Positions 15,970 to 24,563 of a stretch of 64,000 nucleotides of DNA are shown in pieces. The notes under the pieces are model-generated. The model was given only the letters and a program-made list of their open reading frames with translations. It ran no database searches and was not told the DNA's origin. The number at the start of each line of letters is the position of its first letter. Positions within the stretch are counted from its first letter, which is position 1. The position numbers were made by a program, and so were the translations under genes. The stretch lies in the NCBI GenBank assembly GCA_965215755.1, contig OZ244119.1:4774001-4838000 (forward strand), read 5' to 3'. The stretch is from Tectiglobus sp965215755. Lineage in GTDB: Bacteria; Pseudomonadota; Alphaproteobacteria; Rhizobiales; Hyphomicrobiaceae.

Positions 15970-16488
15970 ATGAGATCCTTCTTCTGTGCCCTTGTGGCAT
16001 TTGCAGCATTTGGTATTTTCAGTGGTACAGCCGCTCAGGCGGGTTGGAAGCAACAGGTCCTCGGTCCGTTTTCCGCGACACCGAAGGCTCGACCGATCAC
16101 TGCTCGCCCGGCGTCGCGTCAGGCCAAGCGCAAAGTTCGCCGTACTCGCGTGGCGAAGCGTAGAGCATCGGCTCAGCGACGCGCAGCCCGTCGCAGTGCA
16201 AACCGTGGCCGTCAACTGAGTGGCTTGGCTTCCTACTATTGGCAGCCCCAGCGCGTGGCCTCCGGCGGTTGGTTCAACCCCAATGCCCTCACCGCAGCAC
16301 ACAAATCACTGCCATTCGGCACCCGTGTCCGCGTCACGAACCTGCGCAACGGCCGCTCCGTTGTCGTACGTATCAATGACCGCGGCCCTTACATCCGAGG
16401 CCGCATCATTGACCTGTCTCGCCGAGCGGCGACAGTGGTCGGAATGCGCAAGGCGGGTGTGGTGCCTGTCCGAGTCCAGATCCTCTAA
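15970..16488 (+). CDS. rlpA: RlpA-like septal ring lytic transglycosylase
   Basis: The 172-aa protein has a signal peptide (cleavage near AQA-GW, residue 24), an Arg/Lys/Ala-rich linker (about 35-80) and a C-terminal double-psi beta-barrel domain. The domain shows GLASYYW, FNPNALTAAHKSLPFGTRVRV, VVVRINDRGPYIRGRIIDLS and VGMRKAGVVPVRVQIL. RlpA proteins cleave denuded glycan strands at the septum. No SPOR domain is present, which is common in alphaproteobacteria. The conserved His in TAAHKSLPFGT and Asp in INDRGP are intact. A terminator follows, so it is transcribed alone. Confidence 0.93.
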   Translation: MRSFFCALVAFAAFGIFSGTAAQAGWKQQVLGPFSATPKARPITARPASRQAKRKVRRTRVAKRRASAQRRAARRSANRGRQLSGLASYYWQPQRVASGGWFNPNALTAAHKSLPFGTRVRVTNLRNGRSVVVRINDRGPYIRGRIIDLSRRAATVVGMRKAGVVPVRVQIL

Positions 16489-16520
16489 AGCAACTCGTGT
16501 GAAGAACACGGACGAGAATT

Positions 16521-16542
16521 GTGGGGCTGTAGCCCCACTTTT
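16521..16542 (+). terminator. Intrinsic terminator of rlpA
   Basis: GTGGGGCT (16521-16528) pairs with AGCCCCAC (16531-16538) and is followed by TTTTC, a standard intrinsic terminator 32 bases after rlpA. Confidence 0.88.
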
Positions 16543-16645
16543 CATTGGTGCTTACTGCTTAACCTTCAAGCGTGATCACTTGGCAAGATGGCGCCAGACC
16601 AGCTAGGCTAATGCTGAAAGACTGAGCCTGTTGGTTGGCGATCGC

Positions 16646-17434
16646 ATGACACAAGAGCCTGAGCTCCAAACACGAAACATCGCCTTGGACTCCATCCGGA
16701 AAGCGATGATCGAGAAAAAGATCACGCAGGCCGGTCTAGCAGACCTTGCCGACTGCCATGAAAAGACGGTCCAGAACCTCATGGCAGGGCGCACGGTTCG
16801 AGATCAAACCCTGTTCGATGTCTGCATGGTACTCGACCTTGAGTTCGAGGGGATTAAAGCGCAATGGTCTGGTTCCGGACCGAAGGGTCAGCCTCATCGC
16901 GACGAGCCTGGACACCCTGGAGCAACAACCGAGATTGCACCCATTTACATGGGTGGCTACACCCGCCCCGCCGTCGAACATTTGATTGGCAGCTATTTGA
17001 CGATCCGTCCGTCCTTTACCAAGGACGACGTTATATTTGCCTTTCAGACAGATGTTTCGTGGGACGAGAGCTGGCCAAGTCTGATCTTCGAAGAATGCAA
17101 TCGCCCGGATGCCCCATATTCGCATCGTGGCAGAGTGCATGTTCCAACCTCCTCTCCGTTCATTCATTTCGTATCCCTGACGAAGGGAGCCATGCGCATG
17201 ATCCTGCTCCCGCAACCAGATCAGACGGACTCGATGCGCGGGTTGATCACAACGCTCAGCCGGCAAGGGGCTGCGATCACACCGGTCAGCTCGCCCATCA
17301 TCTACCGCAAACTCGATGATGCGGCCGCGCCGCAATATGGTGAAATTGCGGCGGCGGAACCGGCGTTCAATGAGTACAAGGCACTATTGGATGACTGCCT
17401 GACTTCGGGACATGTCTCACTGGTCCACGTCTAG
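16646..17434 (+). CDS. XRE-type helix-turn-helix protein with an unknown C-terminal domain
   Basis: The 262-aa protein has an N-terminal helix-turn-helix (about residues 10-65): KKITQAGLADLADCHEKTVQNLMAG resembles Cro/CI-type recognition helices. A short Pro/Gly-rich linker leads to a C-terminal domain (about 95-262) with YMGGYTRPAVEHLIGSYLTI and HFVSLTKGAMRMILLPQPD. I do not recognise that domain; it may sense a ligand. The protein is probably a transcription regulator. The ATG at 16646 is preferred to an upstream TTG because the domain begins right after it. No target gene is obvious. Confidence 0.72.
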   Translation: MTQEPELQTRNIALDSIRKAMIEKKITQAGLADLADCHEKTVQNLMAGRTVRDQTLFDVCMVLDLEFEGIKAQWSGSGPKGQPHRDEPGHPGATTEIAPIYMGGYTRPAVEHLIGSYLTIRPSFTKDDVIFAFQTDVSWDESWPSLIFEECNRPDAPYSHRGRVHVPTSSPFIHFVSLTKGAMRMILLPQPDQTDSMRGLITTLSRQGAAITPVSSPIIYRKLDDAAAPQYGEIAAAEPAFNEYKALLDDCLTSGHVSLVHV

Positions 17435-17648
17435 TTGCCCCTGTGCTCCTCGAAAATATCCTTGAAAATCAGCTAAACCCACCAGCCCATTTTGTCTTAA
17501 GCCGACAATGTTTGGGTAACCTTAATGGTTCGTTAACCTTTGCGATTCCATAACATGGCCTTGGCTTAATCTGGAAATGGCCGCTTTTCACCACCACAGT
17601 CCTAAGAACGATAATTTGGTCGGTGATGCGTAGACGGGGGTCATCTGC

Positions 17649-18995
17649 ATGGTACCGGGTAGTTCGCCGTTGGCTGCGTGGCCGTGGCATGCCTCTCAAA
17701 TCGCACTCTTTGCACTCTGGCTGACTGCTGCCGGAGCCACCAGTGCAACAGCCCAACAAAGTCCGATAGCGGAAAATGATTCCGTTGGTGGGAAGATCGT
17801 CCGCCTGCTTGGCATTGGCGGGTCCGGCTCTGCGACCAAAACTGAACGGCTCAAGCAAACCCGGGTAGTGTTCGAGATTGAGCGCGAAGCGCGCTTCGAT
17901 GTCTTCTCCTTGGTCAGAGCCAACCAGGTCATTCTGGAGCTGCCGCGCATGCGGATGGGCCTGCCTGCTGTCGGCAAGCACCTCTCCGGTAGTCTTGTCA
18001 AAGGAGTCCGCGTCGGTGTGGCTTCGCCGGGCAAGACCCGGATCATTATTCAACTGGCCGCGCCGGGCGTCGTCGACAATGCTACCGTTGTGCCGCGCGA
18101 GAATGGTGGCAACCCAAGACTTGTCCTCAATATTTCGCCAACGAGTGGACCGAAAACGGCCCGTGGGCGGCCCGACTTCTCGAAGAGAATTTCCAGCCTC
18201 GGTGTTGGCCGATTGCAGCCACCTATGCCGCGCAAAGCGGCGACGCGTGGTGAACGCAAGGCGCGCTCCTTCCGGCCGGTGATCGTTATTGACCCCGGTC
18301 ACGGCGGCCACGATTCGGGTGCCAAGAAAAACGGCGTGATGGAGAAGCACGCGGTCCTGGCCGTGAGTAAACTGGTCCGTGACAGGCTCATGAAATCAGG
18401 GCGCTATGATGTGAAGATGACGCGCGACCGCGATGTCTTCGTTACGCTGAGCGGCCGCAGAGCCTTCGCCGAGAAATTCCAAGCTCAACATAGAGACGTG
18501 TTGTTTGTTTCCATCCATGCTGACTACGCTAAGCGCGCTGGTGCCAAAGGGGCGACGATCTATTCGTTGCGTGAGCGCGTTGCCCGTCGCCTGAAGAAAG
18601 GCGCCAAGAAAAACGCAACCAGCAATGTCCTGACCCCGCGCGAGATCAATGCCATCAAGGCGTCGGCATCGGGCGTCAACCCGGTCAAAAACATTCTGGC
18701 AGATCTGGCTCGACGAGATATTGAGCGGACGGCGCATCAAACCGCGACCTTCACCAGAACGGTCATTGAGCATATGGGCCGGTCCACTGACATGCGGAGT
18801 AAGCCGCACCGCTCGGCCGCGTTCAAAGTTCTGAAGACCATGACGATGCCGGCTGTACTCATCGAACTTGCATTCGTCTCGAACAAGCGTGACGCAGCCC
18901 GCCTCAAGTCCGCCACGTGGCGCAAAAAGGTATCTGGTTCGATTGCGGAAGCCATCGAAAACTACTTCCGGGATCCCTCAAGGCTGCCGATGTAA
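17649..18995 (+). CDS. N-acetylmuramoyl-L-alanine amidase (AMIN + Amidase_3)
   Basis: The 448-aa periplasmic enzyme cleaves the bond between N-acetylmuramic acid and L-alanine in peptidoglycan during cell separation. It has a signal peptide (about 1-36), an AMIN domain (about 65-165) that targets the septal wall, a basic linker, and an Amidase_3 domain from about residue 208. The zinc ligands are visible: H218 in DPGHGG, E232 in GVMEKH and H290 in SIHAD, with catalytic E406 in LIELAFVSN. The insertion between SIHAD and the C-terminus is typical of AmiA/AmiC homologues. It sits in the wall-gene-rich segment but is transcribed alone. Confidence 0.95.
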   Translation: MVPGSSPLAAWPWHASQIALFALWLTAAGATSATAQQSPIAENDSVGGKIVRLLGIGGSGSATKTERLKQTRVVFEIEREARFDVFSLVRANQVILELPRMRMGLPAVGKHLSGSLVKGVRVGVASPGKTRIIIQLAAPGVVDNATVVPRENGGNPRLVLNISPTSGPKTARGRPDFSKRISSLGVGRLQPPMPRKAATRGERKARSFRPVIVIDPGHGGHDSGAKKNGVMEKHAVLAVSKLVRDRLMKSGRYDVKMTRDRDVFVTLSGRRAFAEKFQAQHRDVLFVSIHADYAKRAGAKGATIYSLRERVARRLKKGAKKNATSNVLTPREINAIKASASGVNPVKNILADLARRDIERTAHQTATFTRTVIEHMGRSTDMRSKPHRSAAFKVLKTMTMPAVLIELAFVSNKRDAARLKSATWRKKVSGSIAEAIENYFRDPSRLPM

Positions 18996-19142
18996 AAGGC
19001 CTGATCTGGCCAACGTCTCAAACCCGATGGTATGAACCAGCGTGTCGCCACGGCCGCGTAACTATGAGCACACATGACCCTGCTCGTCCTCACGCGTGCG
19101 GAGCAGACTTGTGCGCGGCGCACCCAGGTCCGTAGCGCATGC

Positions 19143-19694
19143 CTAAACAGGGTTCCCTTTACCTGACGACAACTCGGTGATGGCATCTGCCAGATGCTCA
19201 TCTGTGATATTCTTGGCGCTTTCCGCCAGACGTAAGCGATGGGCCGCTGCCAGAACGTCGGCATGCGTGCTGCCCTCTGGGGGCTCGAACTTGTAGCAGG
19301 CGATTTCCATCAATTGACCAAGCGGATCGCGGAAATACAGAGAGTCCATGAAACCGCGGTCAACCTCGCCAGAGTTCGCTACGCCGCGCTCTGCCAGTCG
19401 CGCTGCCGCCTGAGTGTATGTCGCGCGCGAGACGATGAAGGCCAGATGGTGGAGGTTGCCGACACCGTTCGGATTTGGCGTTGCATCCGGCTGCCAGCTT
19501 TCGTTCGTGAAGATCGTGATCAGGCGCCCGTCACCTGGATCGAAGTAGAGATGGTTTTGTTCCGGATCATCGAGATTGGGCTGCTCAAACACAAATGGCA
19601 TCCCAAGAACGCCATGCCAAAAGTCAATTGATGTCTGGCGATCTGCTCCGACCAACGTGATGTGATGCACGCCTTGCGTCTGGATTTTCTTCAT
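19143..19694 (-). CDS. VOC (glyoxalase/dioxygenase) superfamily protein
   Basis: The 183-aa protein has paired beta-alpha-beta-beta-beta modules: GVHHITLVGADRQTSIDFWHGVLG, then NLHHLAFIV and LYFRDPLGQLMEIA. Candidate metal ligands are the His in HHITL, the His in NLHHLAF and the Glu in LMEIA. The VOC superfamily covers extradiol dioxygenases, glyoxalases and isomerases, and the fold alone does not give the substrate. A C-terminal helical tail (about 140-183) extends beyond the core. It stands alone between the amidase and the ThDP enzyme. Confidence 0.85.
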   Translation of the reverse strand: MKKIQTQGVHHITLVGADRQTSIDFWHGVLGMPFVFEQPNLDDPEQNHLYFDPGDGRLITIFTNESWQPDATPNPNGVGNLHHLAFIVSRATYTQAAARLAERGVANSGEVDRGFMDSLYFRDPLGQLMEIACYKFEPPEGSTHADVLAAAHRLRLAESAKNITDEHLADAITELSSGKGNPV

Positions 19695-20005
19695 TCGTCT
19701 GCCTGCAACTCTGAGCGCGGATTATTCCGGGCCTCGTCGTCTTGTGATCTGTGTCCCGGTGGAATTAACACGTTCAGCGTCTGATGCAATTTGCAAATGT
19801 TACATCGTGCCCGATGCGCGGGGACAGCTTTGCGTCGAGCCCAGCCATTCCGTGTCCAACCCAACCGATTGCAGCTCCCGTTTGTGACCCTAAGTCTTGC
19901 GTTCTCATCCATCACGGGTGTGGTTGACTTCGTCGGTGAACCGGCAATTCTGCGCATTCTATGAGCCCCTTTGTGCGGCACGACAATTCACACGAGGCAG
20001 ACAAT
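19695..20005. other. Divergent intergenic region
   Basis: About 311 bases between the VOC gene (minus) and the ThDP-enzyme gene (plus). I see only the expected promoter space and the ribosome-binding site CGAGGCAG just before 20006. Confidence 0.45.
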
Positions 20006-21643
20006 ATGGACGGTGGCAGCGCGCTTGTGCAGACCTTGATCGAGCATGGCATCAACACGGCTTTTTCGGTGCCGGGCGAAAGCTACCTGCCGATCCTGAA
20101 TGCCATGCAGAATGCTTCGAACCGAATTAACCTGATTACGCCGCGCCATGAGTCTGGCGTGACGTTTGCCGCGGAAGCCTATGGCAAACTGACAGGGCGG
20201 CCGGCAGCGGGATTTGTGAGCCGCGGTCCAGGTGCCACCAACGCCTCGATCGGCGTGCATACTGCCGCTCAGGATTCGACCCCATTATTGCTCTTCATCG
20301 GCCACGTCCCGACCTCGACCAAAGGCCGGGAAGCGTTTCAGGAAGTTGACTACCATCAAATGTTTGGCAAGATCGCCAAAGCCGTGCTGGAGCCGGAGAG
20401 TTCTGCCGATGTTGCGGCCACGACGGCGCGTGCAATTGACATCTCGACGGCGGGCCGCCCCGGTCCGGTGATCGTCGTAATGCCCAAGGATATTACCGAA
20501 GGCGATGCCGGTGCACCGATCATCCCAACGCCACCGAAGCGGGCTCGGACGGTCCCTGACCCGGCCAGTATTGCCGACCTCGCTGCACTGATCAACAAGG
20601 CCAAGCGCCCCTTGATTGTCTCTGGCGAGCTTGTTTCGATCGAAGATTGCACGGCCGACCTCATAGGCTTCGCGGAAAAGTCTGGTGCGGCTGTGGCAAC
20701 GGCCTATCGTCGTCAGGACACTTTTCCAAATGATCACGCTGCTTACGTTGGTCACCTGGAGATCAATCGGGTCGCCTTCCAGCGGCGTCTGTGGGAGGAG
20801 GCGGACCTGGTGATTGCTGCCGGCGCGCGCCTCGACGGCATCTCGAGCCAGGAATTCGGTTTCATCGCACCAGAGCAAATGCTGCTTCACATCTTTCCGG
20901 ACGTTCGCGCGCTCGCCAATATGAATGGCACGTTGGCTGTTGCAGCTGATGTCGGACCGACCCTCAAGGCCCTGGCTGAGGCGGTCGCCCCGGCTTCCGA
21001 CGAGCGACTGGTCTGGCGCGATGGCTTTCATGCCGAATACGAGCGCTTCGCAAAACCGGGATCTCTTGAGATCTTCGGACCTGTCGATCTCTCTGCCATC
21101 GTCGTGGAAATGCAGCGACAGGTTCAAGACGATGCGATCATTTTGACTGACAGTGGAACGTTCGCGCGTTGGGTCCATCGCTTTTATCGGTTCAACCAAC
21201 CGCACACGCAGGCCGGCCCGATGTCGGGCGCGATGGGCTATTCGGTGCCCGGTGCCATCGGTGCGGCTCTGGCTTATCCCGACCGGCAGGCCATTGCGTT
21301 CGTTGGTGATGGCGGTTTCCTGATGTCGGGTCAGGAATTGACCGCGGCTGTTCAGCATCGCCTCCCTATCAAAATCATCCTTTGCGACAACAATGCCTGG
21401 GGTTCCATTCTTGTTTCGCAGCAGCGCCGCTATGGCGAACCTGGAACGTACGGCACACGACTGCACAGTCCCGACTTTGCGATGGTCGCCAAAGGCTATG
21501 GCCTCGGCGCCTTTACCGTCGAGAAAACTGCGGACTTTGCGGACATCTTTGCTGAGGCCCTTGCGATTGACGGTCCGGCGCTGGTGCACGTGAAGCTCGA
21601 CGAGCGCGATGTTTCACCATTCACGGACGAGGTTGCTGTCTGA
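20006..21643 (+). CDS. Thiamine-diphosphate-dependent decarboxylase/synthase (acetolactate synthase-like)
   Basis: The 545-aa protein has the three ThDP-enzyme domains. The pyrimidine-binding domain (1-170) contains the activating Glu in TPRHESGVTFAAEAYG. The central domain (about 190-320) resembles that of acetolactate synthase, and the PP-binding domain (about 350-545) has the GDG...NN cofactor motif in VGDGGFLMSG...ILCDNNAWGS. It resembles catabolic acetolactate-synthase-like enzymes or benzoylformate-decarboxylase relatives; the substrate is not predictable. No small regulatory subunit lies beside it, which argues against a biosynthetic acetohydroxyacid synthase. The ATG at 20006 is chosen for its ribosome-binding site and family length. 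Confidence 0.9.
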   Translation: MDGGSALVQTLIEHGINTAFSVPGESYLPILNAMQNASNRINLITPRHESGVTFAAEAYGKLTGRPAAGFVSRGPGATNASIGVHTAAQDSTPLLLFIGHVPTSTKGREAFQEVDYHQMFGKIAKAVLEPESSADVAATTARAIDISTAGRPGPVIVVMPKDITEGDAGAPIIPTPPKRARTVPDPASIADLAALINKAKRPLIVSGELVSIEDCTADLIGFAEKSGAAVATAYRRQDTFPNDHAAYVGHLEINRVAFQRRLWEEADLVIAAGARLDGISSQEFGFIAPEQMLLHIFPDVRALANMNGTLAVAADVGPTLKALAEAVAPASDERLVWRDGFHAEYERFAKPGSLEIFGPVDLSAIVVEMQRQVQDDAIILTDSGTFARWVHRFYRFNQPHTQAGPMSGAMGYSVPGAIGAALAYPDRQAIAFVGDGGFLMSGQELTAAVQHRLPIKIILCDNNAWGSILVSQQRRYGEPGTYGTRLHSPDFAMVAKGYGLGAFTVEKTADFADIFAEALAIDGPALVHVKLDERDVSPFTDEVAV

Positions 21644-22215
21644 GTGCGGCGGCCTGCAAAGCATCAGTCTCGTGCCCGGTGGCACGACCCGGCGACTATC
21701 GGACAGCCCAGAAAACCCGCAAGCTCGCGCTCCGGGCTGAAATCTGATGACAGGATGGCGGGACGAGATCTGCACCGCTCTTTTTTCTAACTTGGCGCAC
21801 ATCACGCCCCGCTCTTCGACCGGCAGTGCACGGGGTGGGGTGCACAAACACTGCCCGATGAATGCCCTCTCCGATTTGACCCCGGTTCGCTGTGATCCGA
21901 CAATTGGTCAGTGCGCCAATGCCTGTTCGCAGCCCCGGGAAGAGCATCGCCGCTGGGTGGCTGCGTAACCATGGACCAGCAGAGGTCGACACCCGCTCCT
22001 CGCATTTCGAGCGCCCCCGGAAGGCGATCCTGTCGTGGAGCAGGCCACTCGGATTATCGGCGCAGTAAAGGGAGCGGGGAAAAGTTGGGCTGCTTGTCAC
22101 AAGCAAAACTGTGGAATTTTGGGCAGGTTGCGGGACCTGTTACCTTAAAGTAGGCTGCTGGTCTTGTGGTCGCGACAAATTTGATTGAATGTATCTCTAA
22201 AGATCAGTTGCTAGC
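21644..22215. other. Intergenic region before the caspase-like gene
   Basis: These 572 bases contain a small perfect hairpin, TCGTGCC (21670-21676) with GGCACGA (21681-21687), just after the ThDP-enzyme gene. I find no gene I can support. The minus-strand frame at 21696-22106 looks like random coding. The segment from about 22090 is more AT-rich and probably carries the promoter for the next gene. Confidence 0.45.
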
Positions 22216-23604
22216 ATGCTCACTCGCCTGTTCACTCTATTTTTTGCAGTCCTTGTCGCGAGTCCCGTGGCGGCGCAGAAGCGGATTGCCCTACTAATAG
22301 GCAATAAGGACTACAAACCGAGTGTTGGGCAGCTGATCAACCCGTTCAATGATATTAAACTGGTCGGCGACGCATTAAAAAGTGTTGGCTTCGAGGTTCT
22401 TAACCCAATCAAGAATGCGACACGCGCGGAAATGTTGGAAGCTCTTGAGAATTACGCTGCACGCTTGAAGCGTGCGGGTCCTAGCTCGGTAGGCTTCGTT
22501 TATTATAGCGGACACGGGATCGCATCCAAGGGAAGCAATTATCTAATACCTGTCGATGTCGCGAAACCATCGACCAAGCTGCTCAGAGCCCACGGTGTGA
22601 AGCAGTCGGAGATACTGGAAATACTGCACCAAGAAGCTCCGAAGGCTGCACATTATCTTGTCATTGATGCCTGCCGCAATGAGTTGCGAGGAACACGTGG
22701 AGCAAAAGGCTTCGTCGCAGTGGGACAACAAACCGGTACACTAATTGCCTTTGCCACTGCGCCTGGAGGAACTGCGGCCGATTCTGGTGACGGCAGTGGC
22801 CCCTATGCAAGAGCCCTTGCGGAAGAGTTGGTCAGGCCAAACATCACTGACCTGCAGATGTTTAGCAATGTTCGCTATCAAGTATCGACATCTACGGGAG
22901 GTGACCAGGTCCCTTGGACATTGGATGGAATTGTCAGACGAGACAGGTTCAAATTTGGTGGATTGAAAGTGACAAGGTCCGTTGAGGCCGGGCCAGTACA
23001 TTCTGCCGCGGGGCAGGCTAATGCGACTGCGCCCCAACGTGACAACGAGGAGAAGGGTTGGGAATTTGTCCGCCCGCCTTGGCAGCGCCTTAGTAGTCTC
23101 AAACGGACGGCTGAGAAACAGACTGCGAGTAGGATTCGCGGAGCAACGCTAGCATTCGAAAACGGTGCTCCCAAAATCTACTTTTCCATGGAACAGACAG
23201 ACCGTTTTCACAAGCAGTTGGGAAGAAACTATCTCTCCAAGGCTAAAGCAATCCGAAATGCCCTTGGTGTCCAATCCTTACGCCATGAAGGTCACTTCAA
23301 ATCTGTGCGCAGCAGCACCAGCGGGAAGCAAGTCGTCGAGCGGGGAATTTGGGCCGTTGGGCGCGCGATGGAAGCCAATAATTCCGACAGAATAGTTCTG
23401 CTGAAGGATCCAACATCCAGAAGTAATATGCAGATTTCCTACATCGTATTATCAGAGAGCGATCAAGAACATTTGTGTTCGGTTATCCCTTTCCAGCGAC
23501 CAGGAGATGACGCAAGAGCAGAAGCGAGCGTCAACTCCTTACATGATGGAACGCCTAACCCCTGCCATTTCGAGCTTGGTAACACTCTGCGCAAACAGCG
23601 GTGA
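22216..23604 (+). CDS. Secreted caspase-like (peptidase C14) protein
   Basis: The 462-aa protein has a signal peptide (about 1-21, cleavage near VAA-QK) followed at once by a caspase-fold p20 domain (22-245): KRIALLIGNKDY, the catalytic His in VYYSGHG (H100) and the catalytic Cys in VIDACRN (C153). The dyad is intact, so the enzyme may be active, probably cutting after a basic residue as bacterial orthocaspases do. Residues 270-462 form an unrecognised domain containing AENGAPKIYF-like strands and a conserved-looking C-terminus with two Cys. Base composition is lower in GC than neighbouring genes. A small secreted protein follows 26 bases downstream. Confidence 0.88.
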   Translation: MLTRLFTLFFAVLVASPVAAQKRIALLIGNKDYKPSVGQLINPFNDIKLVGDALKSVGFEVLNPIKNATRAEMLEALENYAARLKRAGPSSVGFVYYSGHGIASKGSNYLIPVDVAKPSTKLLRAHGVKQSEILEILHQEAPKAAHYLVIDACRNELRGTRGAKGFVAVGQQTGTLIAFATAPGGTAADSGDGSGPYARALAEELVRPNITDLQMFSNVRYQVSTSTGGDQVPWTLDGIVRRDRFKFGGLKVTRSVEAGPVHSAAGQANATAPQRDNEEKGWEFVRPPWQRLSSLKRTAEKQTASRIRGATLAFENGAPKIYFSMEQTDRFHKQLGRNYLSKAKAIRNALGVQSLRHEGHFKSVRSSTSGKQVVERGIWAVGRAMEANNSDRIVLLKDPTSRSNMQISYIVLSESDQEHLCSVIPFQRPGDDARAEASVNSLHDGTPNPCHFELGNTLRKQR

Positions 23605-23630
23605 GAAGTAGCAACTAGAGAGGAAGTATA

Positions 23631-24125
23631 TTGGAATTCGTTTTTGGTTTTCGTAAATGCAAACCTGCAGCATTGATTGTGACGATTGCGTCCATGGCCG
23701 TTTTGAGCCTAACTCACACCGCGCACTCAGCATCTGTAATGAGACGTGCTGCGGCAGTCACCGATGGCTCAGCAGAGAGTTGCTATTCTCGCTTTGCAAC
23801 TTCCCCTCAACTATTCTCGTGCCTAGGCAACGCTCTGCAAAGCGGTGAGCGTGTCTTGGGTGGGCACCCTGCCACGACCACCACGACGTCAAAGACAAGA
23901 GCCGTTCTCCGTCGAACTGCTCGATCTATGAAGGGTGCGAGGAAAAAATCTCAAGCTGTTGCGGCCTTAAATCGTGCTGTATCATTCTTAGCATCAGCGA
24001 GAGCACGGGTGCGGAAAGCAGGTGGCAAGCTGGTCAATGGAATTGGGGATGCCGGCATACACTCCATAGCGAATGCGATTGCCAAAATGCGGGCACGGGT
24101 ACGTTCGTTAAGCCCAGCGTCCTAG
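23631..24125 (+). CDS. Small secreted basic protein downstream of the caspase-like gene
   Basis: A TTG start at 23631 with AGAGAGGAAG upstream gives 164 aa. Residues 1-33 are a signal peptide (cleavage near AHS-AS). The rest has two Cys near residues 51 and 64, a Thr run (PATTTTTTSKTR), and a basic Ala/Arg/Lys-rich helical C-terminal half (AVSFLASARARVRKAGGK). I recognise no family. The 26-base gap to the caspase-like gene implies one transcript, so it may be a partner, inhibitor or substrate; the many Arg and Lys residues would suit an orthocaspase substrate, but this is inference. Confidence 0.62.
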   Translation: MEFVFGFRKCKPAALIVTIASMAVLSLTHTAHSASVMRRAAAVTDGSAESCYSRFATSPQLFSCLGNALQSGERVLGGHPATTTTTSKTRAVLRRTARSMKGARKKSQAVAALNRAVSFLASARARVRKAGGKLVNGIGDAGIHSIANAIAKMRARVRSLSPAS

Positions 24126-24563
24126 GTTGTTAGAACGCGAACCGTACAGTTGCTCTAAGCTAGAACTGTAGGTTTCCTCAGCATTCGACAAAGGAGCTTC
24201 TGCAATCTGGCTCCACCTCGCAATTGGTCATGGTATGCTGTTCAAGCAAATGCTCAACTGAGAGACTTTTTGGCAACACGGCGGGCATTGGACCACTTCC
24301 AGAGGTGAACGGCGTAAGCAGTTGCTCACCCACGCCCTTCCTACCGACCGCTTTCCCACTGCCGCCTCTAGTGCGCAACTCCACGCGCTGTTTGCTTGGC
24401 GCAACAGTTAAACCGTCTTATCAGTCCGGCCGCACCAGTAAGTATTGTTAGGTGCGCTTCACCTTGCGAATTGGATCGCAATAGGCCCATCATCAAGTAT
24501 CCAGATCACCCGTGGCGGTGCGTGGAGGGAACCGCCTTTGCCGACCATCACTTCAACTGAAGG
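24126..24563. other. Intergenic region, one doubtful small ORF
   Basis: These 438 bases lie between the small secreted protein gene (plus) and the LysR gene (minus). A minus-strand frame at 24178-24384 (GTG start, 68 codons, ending CEVEPDCRSSFVEC) reads plausibly in its second half but lacks a ribosome-binding site. I note it without calling it. No terminator or RNA is clear. Confidence 0.35.

Noticed and set aside
20285..21589. 434-codon minus-strand open frame opposite the ThDP-enzyme gene
   Set aside because: It is a shadow of the well-conserved plus-strand enzyme; the translation is rich in Arg, His and rare combinations and matches nothing.
22216..24125. Caspase-like gene and partner as an abortive-infection or toxin-antitoxin unit
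   Set aside because: Both products have signal peptides and act outside the cytoplasm, and no sensor, gasdermin or antitoxin-like gene is adjacent.
24178..24384. Minus-strand 68-codon frame in the gap before the LysR gene
   Set aside because: It has a GTG start without a ribosome-binding site. It is plausible only in its last half and has no support without conservation.
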